A DNA stretch of 64,000 nucleotides, from assembly GCF_046569695.1 (NCBI RefSeq), contig NZ_JBKHUI010000003.1, positions 295,851 to 359,850 of the forward strand, given 5' to 3'. The notes beneath the pieces are model-generated. The model ran no database searches, was not told where the DNA came from, and saw only the letters and a program-made list of their open reading frames with translations. The position numbers and the translations under genes are program-made. This DNA comes from Kluyvera sp046569695. GTDB lineage: Bacteria > Pseudomonadota > Gammaproteobacteria > Enterobacterales > Enterobacteriaceae. Of this stretch, positions 47,097-54,421 are shown one piece after another (positions within the stretch are counted from its first letter, which is position 1; each line of letters begins with the position of its first letter).

Positions 47097-47386
47097 CTTT
47101 CAAACCCTTTTCGCACCGAAGCCACGTTGGTACCGGTTACACATTTTTTAAACCATCCGCCGTATAAGGTGAATTGCGATATCTCGTTATCAAATTACGT
47201 TTCTTGATTTATGTGATCTGGGTTGGCGGGTAGAGTGTGTCTAAGTGTAACTTACGGATTTTGTAGGAATTTCTATCCAACCCGTGCGGCAGATATAAAA
47301 AAGTTCGCGGAAAATGTAAGTAAAGATGTGGTAACTGATTGAAAGTGGCTATAATGCGCCCCGCCTCCATGTAGCAATGCAGGCGC

Positions 47387-47480
47387 GGAAGATCGTCGTC
47401 TCCGGTGAGACGATTGGACATCTTTTCCAGTGGTAGCCGCCTGCGGCTCCCGGCAGGTTCGACTCCTGCGATCTCCGCCA
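47387..47480 (+). tRNA. Diverged tRNA-Sec-like gene, anticodon UCU
   Basis: This 94-base paralogue of selC lies 478 bp upstream of it. The 5' half matches selC for 23 bases. The D-stem (CGTCTC/GAGACG), variable arm (AGCCGC/GCGGCT) and T-stem (GCAGG/CCTGC) are all fully complementary, each improved over selC by compensating changes. Discriminator G and CCA are kept. The anticodon loop is CATCTTT, giving UCU at 34-36, but with A instead of U at position 33. The 3' acceptor strand lacks one T (GATCTCC), leaving 7 pairs plus a bulged A. The promoter (TATAAT at 47350) and leader hairpin are conserved with selC. It may be a functional variant, an RNA decoy or a decaying copy. Confidence 0.7.
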
Positions 47481-47864
47481 AAATTCGCTCACTTTTCCGC
47501 CAAAGCATTTACCCGTTTTATCTATACTCTCCCTTAGCAACATCCTTTTTCGTACCGATACTGTCCCGGCTCGTTTACGCCGTAAGCCTGCGCGGCCAGC
47601 GGTTGATAAACGCGAGGCTAAATGGCCGTGAAATGGTCAAATATTCGGTTGTGATGATGGTTTTTACGCCATTCATCGGGCAAGAAGTGCGGTAAATTGT
47701 CTGCGGTGTTCTAGCGGAAAAATGTAACCATAGGAAAAGGCAGGGTTTTATCTGGGGAGTCCAAAAGTGACGGGGCTACGGGGCGAAAAATGTGCCCAGG
47801 GGGGATGTGGTAAATGATTGAAAGTAGCTATAATGCGCCCGCCTCCATGTAGCAATGTAGGCGC
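47481..47864. other. Spacer between selC-like and selC genes
   Basis: This 384-bp spacer shows no gene that can be supported. Its last 50 bases repeat the promoter and leader of the upstream copy (GATGTGGTAAATGATTGAAA..., TATAAT at about 47830), so the two tRNA genes are a tandem duplication including promoters. Its first bases AAAATTC...CACTTT resemble the sequence just outside attR at 59861, apparently the ancestral 3' flank of selC. Confidence 0.6.
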
Positions 47865-47959
47865 GGAAGATCGTCGTCTCCGGTGAGGCGGCTGGACTTC
47901 AAATCCAGTTGGGGCCGCCAGCGGTCCCGGGCAGGTTCGACTCCTGTGATCTTCCGCCA
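47865..47959 (+). tRNA. selC: tRNA-Sec (UCA)
   Basis: This 95-base tRNA appears identical to E. coli selC. It has the 8-bp acceptor stem (GGAAGATC/GATCTTCC), 6-bp D-stem, anticodon loop CTTCAAA (UCA, reads UGA), long variable arm, T-arm and encoded GCCA. It is the classic integration target for P4-type satellites and pathogenicity islands. Its last 20 bases form part of attL of the adjacent element. Confidence 0.99.
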
Positions 47960-47961
47960 AA
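47940..47961 (+). other. attL, 3' end of selC
   Basis: The 22-bp repeat begins ACTCCTGTGATCTTCCGCCA and spans the T-arm end and acceptor 3' strand of selC. The same 22 bases recur at 59841-59862. Integration therefore leaves selC intact. Confidence 0.93.
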
Positions 47962-48082
47962 TATCGTCTTGCCATGTCCGGCAAAGTCCTTTAAACCCAT
48001 TATTTACAGCAAGTTATATAATGGCGTCATCCGTATCAGTCCGAGGGGATCTCCCTAAATCCGCGAAAAATATGTATAGTAT

Positions 48083-48122
48083 TGTGTATAATTTTTTTAT
48101 ACACAGATTTCACTTATACACA
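48083..48122. repeat. Putative Int arm-type binding sites near attL
   Basis: The 9-mer TGTGTATAA occurs at 48083-48091, and its complement at 48097-48105 and 48114-48122. The first two form a perfect inverted pair around TTTTT, the third overlaps the int start codon. The same 9-mer recurs twice near attR. This layout is that of integrase arm sites and could also let Int repress its own promoter (-10 TATAAT inside the first copy). Confidence 0.6.
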
Positions 48123-49294
48123 TGCCACTTACAGACATACAAATCCGACGCGCTAAGGCACAAGACAAGCCCTACACCCTCAATGATGGACAAGGCTTAT
48201 CCTTGCTCATAAATCCCGACGGGAGCAAAGGATGGAGGTTCCGCTACCGGTTTGCAGGTAAAGCCCGATTAATGTCATTTGGTTCCTACAGTCTCGTCTC
48301 GCTTGCAGAGGCTCGCGACAAACGTGAAACAGCACGCAAGCAGGTAGCAAATGGCCTTGATCCAGTCGAAGAACGCAAGGCTCAAAAGCTGGCACAGCAG
48401 CTCTCAACAGAAAACTCATTCGAAGCTATATGTCGGGAGTGGCACTCAAATAAAGCCGATCGCTGGACAGTGGCCTACCGCGAAGAAATCATTAAAACAT
48501 TTGAGCAAGATGTTTTCCCGTTCATTGGTAAGCGCCCTATAAGTGAGATTAAACCGCTGGAACTGCTTGAGGTGCTACGGAGGATAGAGAAGCGTGGAGC
48601 GCTAGAGAAAACACGTAAGGTGCGTCAGAGGTGCGGTGAGGTTTATCGCTACGCAATCATAACTGGCCGCGCTGAATACAATCCAGCTCCTGATTTAGCA
48701 ATAGCTTTGGCTGTCCCTAAGCAAAAGCACCATCCGTTTTTATCCGCCGAAGAGCTACCTCATTTTGTTAGAGATCTTGAAGCATATACCGGCAGCATTA
48801 TCACGAGAAATGCGACTAAGATTGTTATGCTAACTGGCGTAAGAACTCAGGAGATGCGCTTTGCTACGTGGGAAGAGGTTGATCTTGAGAAAGGTATATG
48901 GGAAATCCCGGCAGAACGGATGAAAATGCGCAGGCCGCACATTGTGCCTTTGTCTATTCAAGCACTTGATCTCTTCAAGCAGCTTAAACCTATTACCGGT
49001 CATTATCCCTATATTTTTATCGGCAGGAACAACCGCAGCAAACCCATTTCGAAAGAGAGTATTTCACAAGTGATTGAGTTACTTGGATACAAGGGGCGTG
49101 CGACAGGTCACGGTTTCAGACATACGATGTCGACAATTTTGCATGAACAAGGTTTTGATAGCGCATGGATTGAAATGCAATTAGCACATGTAGATAAAAA
49201 TTCTATACGGGGCACATACAATCATGCTCTTTATTTAGAAAAAAGAAGAACAATGCTCCAATACTATGCAAATGAAATTCTTCAAGGCAGGTGA
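48122..49294 (+). CDS. int: P4-type tyrosine integrase
   Basis: This 390-residue site-specific recombinase has an N-terminal DUF4102-like arm-binding domain (MPLTDIQIRRAKAQDKPYTL, LSLLINPDGSKGWRFRYR). A core-binding domain follows, then the catalytic domain with Arg241 (TGVRTQEMR), His330-x-x-Arg333 (GHGFRHTM), His356 and Tyr366 (GTYNHALY). It lies 162 bp from selC, pointing away from the tRNA, the standard arrangement at selC. The next gene starts 4 bases after its stop. Confidence 0.97.
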   Translation: MPLTDIQIRRAKAQDKPYTLNDGQGLSLLINPDGSKGWRFRYRFAGKARLMSFGSYSLVSLAEARDKRETARKQVANGLDPVEERKAQKLAQQLSTENSFEAICREWHSNKADRWTVAYREEIIKTFEQDVFPFIGKRPISEIKPLELLEVLRRIEKRGALEKTRKVRQRCGEVYRYAIITGRAEYNPAPDLAIALAVPKQKHHPFLSAEELPHFVRDLEAYTGSIITRNATKIVMLTGVRTQEMRFATWEEVDLEKGIWEIPAERMKMRRPHIVPLSIQALDLFKQLKPITGHYPYIFIGRNNRSKPISKESISQVIELLGYKGRATGHGFRHTMSTILHEQGFDSAWIEMQLAHVDKNSIRGTYNHALYLEKRRTMLQYYANEILQGR

Positions 49295-49298
49295 CAAA

Positions 49299-50270
49299 AT
49301 GGATACACAGAAAATAGAAAGCATTCTCAAAAAAAATAGGCACATCAACGCAAGATTTGCTAGTCATTTCATATCAGCTTTTAATGTATGGAACACTCTT
49401 TTAGCTCCCGTTCTCATAGGTTTGGGAGTATCATACTTATTTCAATACAAAGATGATGTCACTAAAATTGACAATTTATTCTTTTTATTATGCTTGATGT
49501 TAATTGCTATTCATTTAGTTTTTGCTTTAGCATTTAACTATTTAGATAAACGCAGTGACACGAGCACAGAATTGGCAGAGGTTTCAAATAGTTATAATAA
49601 CTTGATCTGCGACATTGATACAATAAAAGAAAGGATGCGAATATCTAATGAACTTAACGCCACGCAAAAACTTGTCATTTATTTATCAACATTGAAACTT
49701 AATAGTCATATTCGTGACCTCATGGAGAAAAAGAAAGATGATAGCTTCACCAGTGAACAACTAGATGATTTTTTTGACGATTTCATAGAGACAATTCTTT
49801 CATATTTGCTAAAGCATCGAGAAACTCTTTTTGGTTATGAAAGTAAATCTCGTTATAATATTGCTTTTTATATTTACAACGTTGAACAGGATCAATTGGT
49901 TGTTTCATCTAGACATTGCGATGATAGAATAGATAGAAAAGATCGTGCTTGGAAATCAGGATTTGGTCATGTCGGATTGACTTATCTTCATAAAGAATTA
50001 AAAATATGCCCTAACATTAACAATAGTACCGAACTAAAAATAACTAATTCATCAGATAAAATTAATTATTGCTCCTTTATTTCTGTTCCAATATTGACGT
50101 ATAGCGAAGATAATACTGAAAATGATTGCCTAGGGGTATTAGTACTGACCAGTGCATTACCTGAACAATTTTCCTTAACGAGAGATAAAGATTTCCTTCA
50201 AAACATATCATCATTAATCGCCATCTATATAGATGTCATTTTTAATATTTACAAAGAAATGAATAAATAA
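49299..50270 (+). CDS. Two-helix membrane protein with GAF-like domain (satellite cargo)
   Basis: This 323-residue protein has two membrane helices (about residues 31-49 and 59-81). A helical, probably coiled-coil segment (about 85-165) follows, then a C-terminal GAF-like region (about 170-320) with NIAFYIYNVEQDQLVV, GFGHVGLTYLHK, FISVPILTY and LGVLVLTSALPEQFSLTRDKDF. GAF domains often bind cyclic nucleotides or other small ligands. No enzyme motif is seen. It starts 4 bases after int, so translation may be coupled. It is strongly AT-rich compared with psu/sid. It sits in the int-psu interval where P4 relatives carry interchangeable anti-phage cargo, so a defence role is inferred, not shown. 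Confidence 0.75.
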   Translation: MDTQKIESILKKNRHINARFASHFISAFNVWNTLLAPVLIGLGVSYLFQYKDDVTKIDNLFFLLCLMLIAIHLVFALAFNYLDKRSDTSTELAEVSNSYNNLICDIDTIKERMRISNELNATQKLVIYLSTLKLNSHIRDLMEKKKDDSFTSEQLDDFFDDFIETILSYLLKHRETLFGYESKSRYNIAFYIYNVEQDQLVVSSRHCDDRIDRKDRAWKSGFGHVGLTYLHKELKICPNINNSTELKITNSSDKINYCSFISVPILTYSEDNTENDCLGVLVLTSALPEQFSLTRDKDFLQNISSLIAIYIDVIFNIYKEMNK

Positions 50271-50360
50271 AATGGTTATTTACGATATTTTATGCTATAT
50301 AAAATATACAAGACATGCTCAATTTATATCGTGCATGCTTGCAATAGGGAGGAGAAGGCC

Positions 50361-50603
50361 ATGAAAAAACCTATAGTTGTTACCAGTAAAGGCTATGCTA
50401 AGCTATTGACCCCAAAAGGTAATAGCAACGATGGCTTTGCGGTTTCAAATGACTTTGAAAAAGTTTTTTTCAAATATTCATCTCAAGGATTGAGTAATCA
50501 GGTTGAAGAAATGATGAATGATTGGATTTCTGAAAAGGTTCGGTCGGAGGAAGAGGCCATTTTTAAAGATATCAAACATCATTCCCGTATTAAAACTGCC
50601 TGA
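50361..50603 (+). CDS. Small protein of unknown function (satellite cargo)
   Basis: This 80-residue protein begins MKKPIVVTSKGYAKLLTPKG. The ATG at 50361 follows a strong AGGGAGGAG ribosome site; the open frame extends 23 codons upstream without one. It has no membrane segment and no recognised domain; the C-terminal half is helical and charged. It lies 90 bp after the 2TM-GAF gene on the same strand and may be its partner or antitoxin, or independent. Confidence 0.65.
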   Translation: MKKPIVVTSKGYAKLLTPKGNSNDGFAVSNDFEKVFFKYSSQGLSNQVEEMMNDWISEKVRSEEEAIFKDIKHHSRIKTA

Positions 50604-50747
50604 CGTCTGAGGGGCCATACATGGCTCCTCTTCTAAAAAATTCGCATCTTATTTTTTATCCGCCATCAACAGCCTGATCCACTACACGCTTCACATCCTC
50701 ATCAATTCCATTGCTAAAAATCAAAACAATTCCACTCCTAGCGCGCA

Positions 50748-50766
50748 ATGCTCTCCCCGCCACGCC
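50748..50766 (-). other. P2/P4-like cos site
   Basis: The 19 bases read on the minus strand, GGCGTGGCGGGGAGAGCAT, match the P2/P4 cohesive-end sequence GGCGAGGCGGGGAAAGCAC at 16 of 19 positions. It lies between the cargo and psu, as in P4. It would let P2-type terminase package the element. The rest of the 335-bp gap 50604-50938 shows only palindromic GC-rich sequence and no gene. Confidence 0.8.
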
Positions 50767-50938
50767 TGCCCGCTTAAGAGGTCGCTTTTAATGCAGGTGC
50801 ATTAACGGGCTCAGGGCTCGCCAGTGCCGGCGCTTGCGGGGCATTACGTGTCGGCAAAACGAATGCAAAACCATGCACCTTAGGATGCATGGTTTTTTTA
50901 CGGGAAAATGGCGGGATTTTCGGGAATTATTGAGCGGT

Positions 50939-51502
50939 CTACTGTGTAGCCAGTTCTGCGCGCTGGCGAGTGAAATTCAGGTTCTGTGCAGGTGTGAATT
51001 TTTCACGATTATCATCCCGCGAAACCGCGTCAGGCCTGAATCCGATGACCGTTAAAATGTCATTATCCTGCGCAGAATAATTAATTCTTTCACCGGCGGC
51101 CAGCCAGACATTTAGTGCCTCGCGTAGATAGTCGACCGAGTGCTGCATGGCGCAGTTTCTGACGGCGGGATGCTGGCTGTTATAGCCCATTAATTCAGGC
51201 GCGAGCGCTGCGGCCAGCTCCGCGCCGCGCACCTGCATAAAATCATTCAGACGGTTACGGATGCTGATGCGCTGCACCTCCTCATGCGAACGAATATAAC
51301 GCCCGGCAGCCTGATTAATTTCCCATTTTTTCACGTCGATAATCTCACGCAGCGTTTGCAGGCTCCGGCCGCTGTGGCCGTCACCGGCAAGCTGTTCGCG
51401 GTAGGCCTGTTCAGCCTGCGTCAGTTCTTCCCTGCGTTGCAGCCAGGCGGATTTGTTTGCCTGACAGGCCTCAAAGGCTTTCTGTAGCGTCAGTGTGGTC
51501 AC
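50939..51502 (-). CDS. psu: Polarity suppression / capsid decoration protein Psu
   Basis: This 187-residue homologue of P4 Psu (190 residues) inhibits Rho-dependent termination and also decorates the small capsid. Conserved stretches include KSAWLQRREEL, NQAAGRYIRSHEEVQ, ISIRNRLNDFMQ, LAPELMGY and INYSAQDNDIL. A GTG start at 51502 after AGGAG gives the P4-like N-terminus (VTTLTLQKAFEACQ). The open frame continues upstream into delta but is not needed. It is last gene of the leftward sid-delta-psu late operon. Confidence 0.94.
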   Translation of the reverse strand: MTTLTLQKAFEACQANKSAWLQRREELTQAEQAYREQLAGDGHSGRSLQTLREIIDVKKWEINQAAGRYIRSHEEVQRISIRNRLNDFMQVRGAELAAALAPELMGYNSQHPAVRNCAMQHSVDYLREALNVWLAAGERINYSAQDNDILTVIGFRPDAVSRDDNREKFTPAQNLNFTRQRAELATQ

Positions 51503-51530
51503 GTAAGTTTCTCCTGATGACTGGTCATGC

Positions 51531-51749
51531 TTAAGCGCCGGCACGGTTAACGATGGCCGCCGGAGCGGGTGCAGGAATGACCGGCTCTGTCGCCGGTGAA
51601 CGGATAACCCCGTCAACGGATTCAAGCGTGCGAAAAGTTGCCGAGCACTCGATATTCACGCACTGGTGGTAGCGCTGTTTGACGTTCTCAGACAGATAAC
51701 GACTGGTGCGGGCGTGCGCACTGGTTTTGCAGAACGGACAGTGAAACAT
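51531..51749 (-). CDS. Ogr/Delta-type zinc-finger late activator
   Basis: This 72-residue protein has the Ogr zinc-finger pattern C-x2-C-x22-C-x4-C (HCPFCKTSAH ... YHQCVNIEC). Such proteins activate P2 and P4 late promoters through the alpha subunit of RNA polymerase. P4 delta is a 166-residue tandem of two such domains; this one is single, the size of P2 Ogr. It sits 2 bp after sid and before psu, the delta position. Confidence 0.93.
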   Translation of the reverse strand: MFHCPFCKTSAHARTSRYLSENVKQRYHQCVNIECSATFRTLESVDGVIRSPATEPVIPAPAPAAIVNRAGA

Positions 51750-51751
51750 AC

Positions 51752-52495
51752 TTATGCCCCCGCTTTAGTTCCGTCATGTTCAGCCAGCTTTTTGGCGAGC
51801 ATGTTTCGCTTGAGTGGACTGCGTAACAGCTCCATATCCACGCCGGTAATTTGCGGCCGCTGCATACCCGTCACGGATAAGACTGGCTCCTGTTTCATAT
51901 CGAAGTGATAAAGACTGCCCTGACGATTGAGGGCATCACGCAATTCACCGATGGCCACAGATTGCGGTGCGCTCTCCCCATTCATTTCCAGGGCACGAAT
52001 GCGCAGCAGGAAAGCGCGGATGAGCGCGACGGGAACAGCATTGATGGCCTTAACCCATTCCGCCCCGGCGTAAGCGGCAAAAGCTTCGCCATGTGCAGAG
52101 CGAAATTTATTGCCGGTGGTGCAGGCATTCAGCATGGCACGACTCCGGTCAGTCTCCAGCTCCGCAATCAGGCCGGTGAATTCGTCGGCCAGCTCCCGAC
52201 TGGCGATACGCTTGCTGTGTTCCGCCTTCATTTCAGGAGTGAGATTACCGCGCAGGGTACGGAAGCGACTACGCCAGTCCTGTTCCGCCTCTGCGCTCTC
52301 ATTGAGAGAGGTCTGTCGCTCCTGCTTACAGCGTTCAATTGATGTATCAATCTCTTTCAGCTTTTCCATGCTGGCTGCATGGGTGTCTCTGGCCGCAGTG
52401 AATACGGTCAGTTTAGCGGTGATGTGCTTCTCGCTTTCCGCGTTCTGTTTAGCGGCAACGTTCTGCAGGGCAGAAATGATTGTTTCGGGTTTCAT
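51752..52495 (-). CDS. sid: Capsid size determination protein Sid
   Basis: This 247-residue homologue of P4 Sid forms the external scaffold that forces helper capsid protein into small T=4 shells fitting only the satellite genome. The N-terminal half is helical and charged (ITAKLTVFTAARDTHAASMEKL). It heads the leftward late operon, with a Delta/Ogr box 73 bp upstream. Confidence 0.93.
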   Translation of the reverse strand: MKPETIISALQNVAAKQNAESEKHITAKLTVFTAARDTHAASMEKLKEIDTSIERCKQERQTSLNESAEAEQDWRSRFRTLRGNLTPEMKAEHSKRIASRELADEFTGLIAELETDRSRAMLNACTTGNKFRSAHGEAFAAYAGAEWVKAINAVPVALIRAFLLRIRALEMNGESAPQSVAIGELRDALNRQGSLYHFDMKQEPVLSVTGMQRPQITGVDMELLRSPLKRNMLAKKLAEHDGTKAGA

Positions 52496-52567
52496 GTTCA
52501 GGCTCTCCGTATGTTCAACCTGAAATGATTCTGCCCTTCATCACACAACATCTCGATTCATTGCGGT

Positions 52568-52585
52568 TGTGGCAGTTCTGGCACA
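52568..52585 (-). promoter_or_regulatory. Delta/Ogr activator box of Psid
   Basis: TGTGGCAGTTCTGGCACA fits the P2/P4 late-promoter dyad TGT-N12-ACA, with near-symmetrical TGTGGC/GGCACA halves. It is placed about 75-90 bases before the sid start, where activation from -55 would be expected. Confidence 0.75.
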
Positions 52586-52660
52586 AGCAAGGGGGTAAAA
52601 CCCGGCTGGCCAGAAAAAGGTCGAAGGAAAACCCTCTCTCTGTTTGTTTTTTTACTAATA

Positions 52661-52781
52661 ACTATTCACCACTGTTCACCTTTAATAAAAATATAAGTAA
52701 TACAGTATGTTAAAGGATGAACAGTTGAGGGGCTGACTGTTCACCGTCTGTTCACCACTGTTCACCGGCTTCCTGTTCAGC
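52661..52781. repeat. Alpha-binding iterons, ori1-like
   Basis: Decamers ACTGTTCACC or TCTGTTCACC (complement GGTGAACAG) occur at 52671, 52736, 52747 and 52757. Variants lie at 52661 and 52772, and one inverted copy (GATGAACAGT) lies around 52715. P4 alpha recognises GGTGAACAG-type repeats in ori1 and crr. The cluster lies between sid and vis. The rest of the 550-bp gap 52496-53045 is AT-rich without a gene. Confidence 0.8.
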
Positions 52782-53045
52782 TGAGTTTTTGAATTAGACT
52801 TTTTTTGTATTAATAAAGTAAAAACAACCACGAAAATGAATAATAGATAGTGCAATCAGGTGCAACCAAATGCCAGCATATACAATAGCTTTGCCAGTGT
52901 TTGCCATTCACCTGTTAACAATTTGTTGTGTAGTGAGTCGGTCCAAAATGACTTGTTGCCCTGAGAGAAAATATTCACAAAATAGAGAGCTACCCGAGGC
53001 CGGACGGACATGACCGGCACTGTATGGATTTTATGAGGTAGCCCG

Positions 53046-53312
53046 ATGCACACCGCTTTTTCTTCCCCGTCTTCTGCGCCTGTCGCCCCGCCAATGCCGT
53101 TTTCTGACGCCGTTCAGGAGCGCTTTATTCGCCTGCCCGAAGTGATGCACCTGTGTGGTCTGTCCCGTTCGACGATTTATGACCTCATCAGCCGGGAGGC
53201 TTTCCCGAAACAAATCTCACTGGGCGGTAAAAACGTGGCTTGGGCGCAGTCAGAAATCACCGCATGGATGGCCGAGCGGATCGCCGATCGTAACCGGAGC
53301 TGTGACGCATGA
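53046..53312 (+). CDS. vis: AlpA-family regulator Vis
   Basis: This 88-residue protein is the same length as P4 Vis (ORF88), which controls excision and represses late transcription. A MerR/AlpA-type helix-turn-helix is visible in RLPEVMHLCGLSRSTIYDLISR followed by FPKQISLGGKNVAW and SEITAWM. GAGG precedes the ATG. It is the first gene rightward of the iteron region. Confidence 0.92.
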   Translation: MHTAFSSPSSAPVAPPMPFSDAVQERFIRLPEVMHLCGLSRSTIYDLISREAFPKQISLGGKNVAWAQSEITAWMAERIADRNRSCDA

Positions 53313-53347
53313 TGATGGCCGTTCTTCTGAAAGCCCCTTTTTCTGGC

Positions 53348-53465
53348 TTGCTTCCGTTCGCCGTTTCCAGGTATAGTTTTCGTGCTGTCGCAAAATCGGC
53401 AGCCGGAATTGGCGTTCCGAATAACTTATTGGCGACCTTAGACGCGCCTTGCGTCTTTTTTTACG
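53348..53465 (+). ncRNA. P4-type CI immunity RNA with PLE-like promoter and terminator
   Basis: A promoter TTGCTT-18-TATAGT (53348-53377) is followed by about 60 bases and a terminator GACGC-GCCTT-GCGTC-TTTTTTT (53440-53462). The segment 53409-53432 (TTGGCGTTCC...CTTATTGG) is complementary at both ends to 53574-53595 (CCAATAAG...ACGCCAA) downstream. In P4 the short CI RNA pairs with leader sequences of its own operon to cause early termination and so maintain lysogeny. The layout here is the same; the exact RNA ends are inferred. Confidence 0.75.
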
Positions 53466-53573
53466 TCGTAGCTCAGGCACACCCATTTTCCGGGCTGTGG
53501 TGTTTGTATATACACCGTGGCTCCTGTCAGATAATGGTAGTCCGGGCGGGGCAGCCTTCGGGCTGGCCGGTTT

Positions 53574-53660
53574 CCAATAAGGCCGGTTACGCCAACCCCG
53601 TTCGGGCTGCCACCAGTGAAATTGGCGTTTCCGGTGGTAGCAATAACCGCTACTTATTGG
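53574..53660 (+). repeat. CI RNA target repeats in alpha-operon leader
   Basis: 53574-53595 is complementary to the loop segment of the CI RNA. A second, same-sense copy of the TTGGCG...CTTATTGG pattern is at about 53621-53659. They correspond in position to the P4 seqA/seqC-type leader repeats used for immunity and autoregulation. Confidence 0.6.
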
Positions 53661-53671
53661 AGGCTGCCCTT

Positions 53672-53866
53672 ATGGCTACTACCCTCACCCTTTCTCACCC
53701 GCAATTTGTCTTCGTGTTTGCCGCCGTTCGCCGCGCAGACCGTAAACCCCGTATCTGTATGCTCCGCACTGTTGCCGGTGACGAGCACGCCGCACGTCTT
53801 TCCCTCGTTCGTGATTACGTCCTCTCGTTTGCTGGCCGTCTGCCGGTTGCGGAGGGACACGCATGA
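53672..53866 (+). CDS. Kil/Icd-like small protein of the alpha operon
   Basis: This 64-residue product starts MATTLTLSHPQFVFVFAAVR. The ATG at 53672 has GGAGG 11 bases upstream. The same frame is open back to 53309 across the CI RNA, but that portion has no ribosome site and is probably untranslated. Similar products in P4 relatives are annotated as host cell division inhibitor (Icd-like) or Kil. Its stop overlaps the next start (ATGA). Confidence 0.7.
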   Translation: MATTLTLSHPQFVFVFAAVRRADRKPRICMLRTVAGDEHAARLSLVRDYVLSFAGRLPVAEGHA

Positions 53867-54090
53867 AACACACCACCCTCAGCATTAAAGAACTCGAATG
53901 CCTTGAGCACCTGCGTAACGTTGGCCACTTTGTCAGCGCCATGATGCAGGAGCAGGACTGCACCACCCTCCGCCGCGACCCGGCGCAGCAGTCGCAGCTT
54001 ACCTCCGTGATTTACCTGATGACCGCCCAGCTCGACGGCGTGGTCGAACGCTGCAACCAGCGCTGGCTGACCGGAGAGGGTAACGTATGA
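53863..54090 (+). CDS. Small P4 alpha-operon protein
   Basis: This 75-residue protein (MKHTTLSIKELECLEHLRNV) overlaps both neighbours by ATGA junctions, showing tight coupling in the alpha operon. It is in the place where P4 encodes its small pre-alpha proteins, one of which (epsilon) derepresses P2. Identity with epsilon cannot be confirmed from sequence alone. Confidence 0.75.
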   Translation: MKHTTLSIKELECLEHLRNVGHFVSAMMQEQDCTTLRRDPAQQSQLTSVIYLMTAQLDGVVERCNQRWLTGEGNV

Positions 54091-54407
54091 AAAAGCCGTT
54101 GCCGCCTGTATTGCGTGCCGCCCTATATCGCCGCGCTGTGGCCTGCGCCTGGCTGACCCTGTGCGAACGTCAGCACCGCTACCCGCAGCTCACCCTCGAT
54201 ACGCTGGAAAGCGCTATTGCCACCGAGCTGGAAGGGTTTTATCTGCGCCAGCATGGCGAGGAAAAAGGCCGTCAGATTGCCTGTGCGCTGCTCGAAGATT
54301 TAATGGAAGCCGGACCACTAAAAGCCGCGCCGTCGCTGTCCTTTCTCGGGATGGCAGTCATGGATGAACTCTGCGCCCGTCATATCGCCGCGCCGGTTGT
54401 GCACTGA
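54087..54407 (+). CDS. P4 ORF106-like protein
   Basis: This 106-residue protein, MKKPLPPVLRAALYRRAVAC at the N-terminus, has the same length as P4 ORF106 and the conserved LRQHGEEKGRQIACALLEDLM segment. No function is established. It is preceded by an ATGA overlap and lies 14 bp before alpha. Confidence 0.85.
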   Translation: MKKPLPPVLRAALYRRAVACAWLTLCERQHRYPQLTLDTLESAIATELEGFYLRQHGEEKGRQIACALLEDLMEAGPLKAAPSLSFLGMAVMDELCARHIAAPVVH

Positions 54408-54421
54408 GGGAGAAAATAACG

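Noticed and set aside
47330..47346. TTGAAA as the -35 box for the selC genes
   Set aside because: It lies only 5 bases before TATAAT, far too close for a sigma-70 -35 element; the real -35 must be further upstream and is weak.
53309..53671. N-terminal extension of the Kil/Icd-like frame to 185 codons
   Set aside because: It crosses the CI RNA promoter, terminator and pairing sites and has no ribosome site; the ATG at 53672 with GGAGG is a better start.
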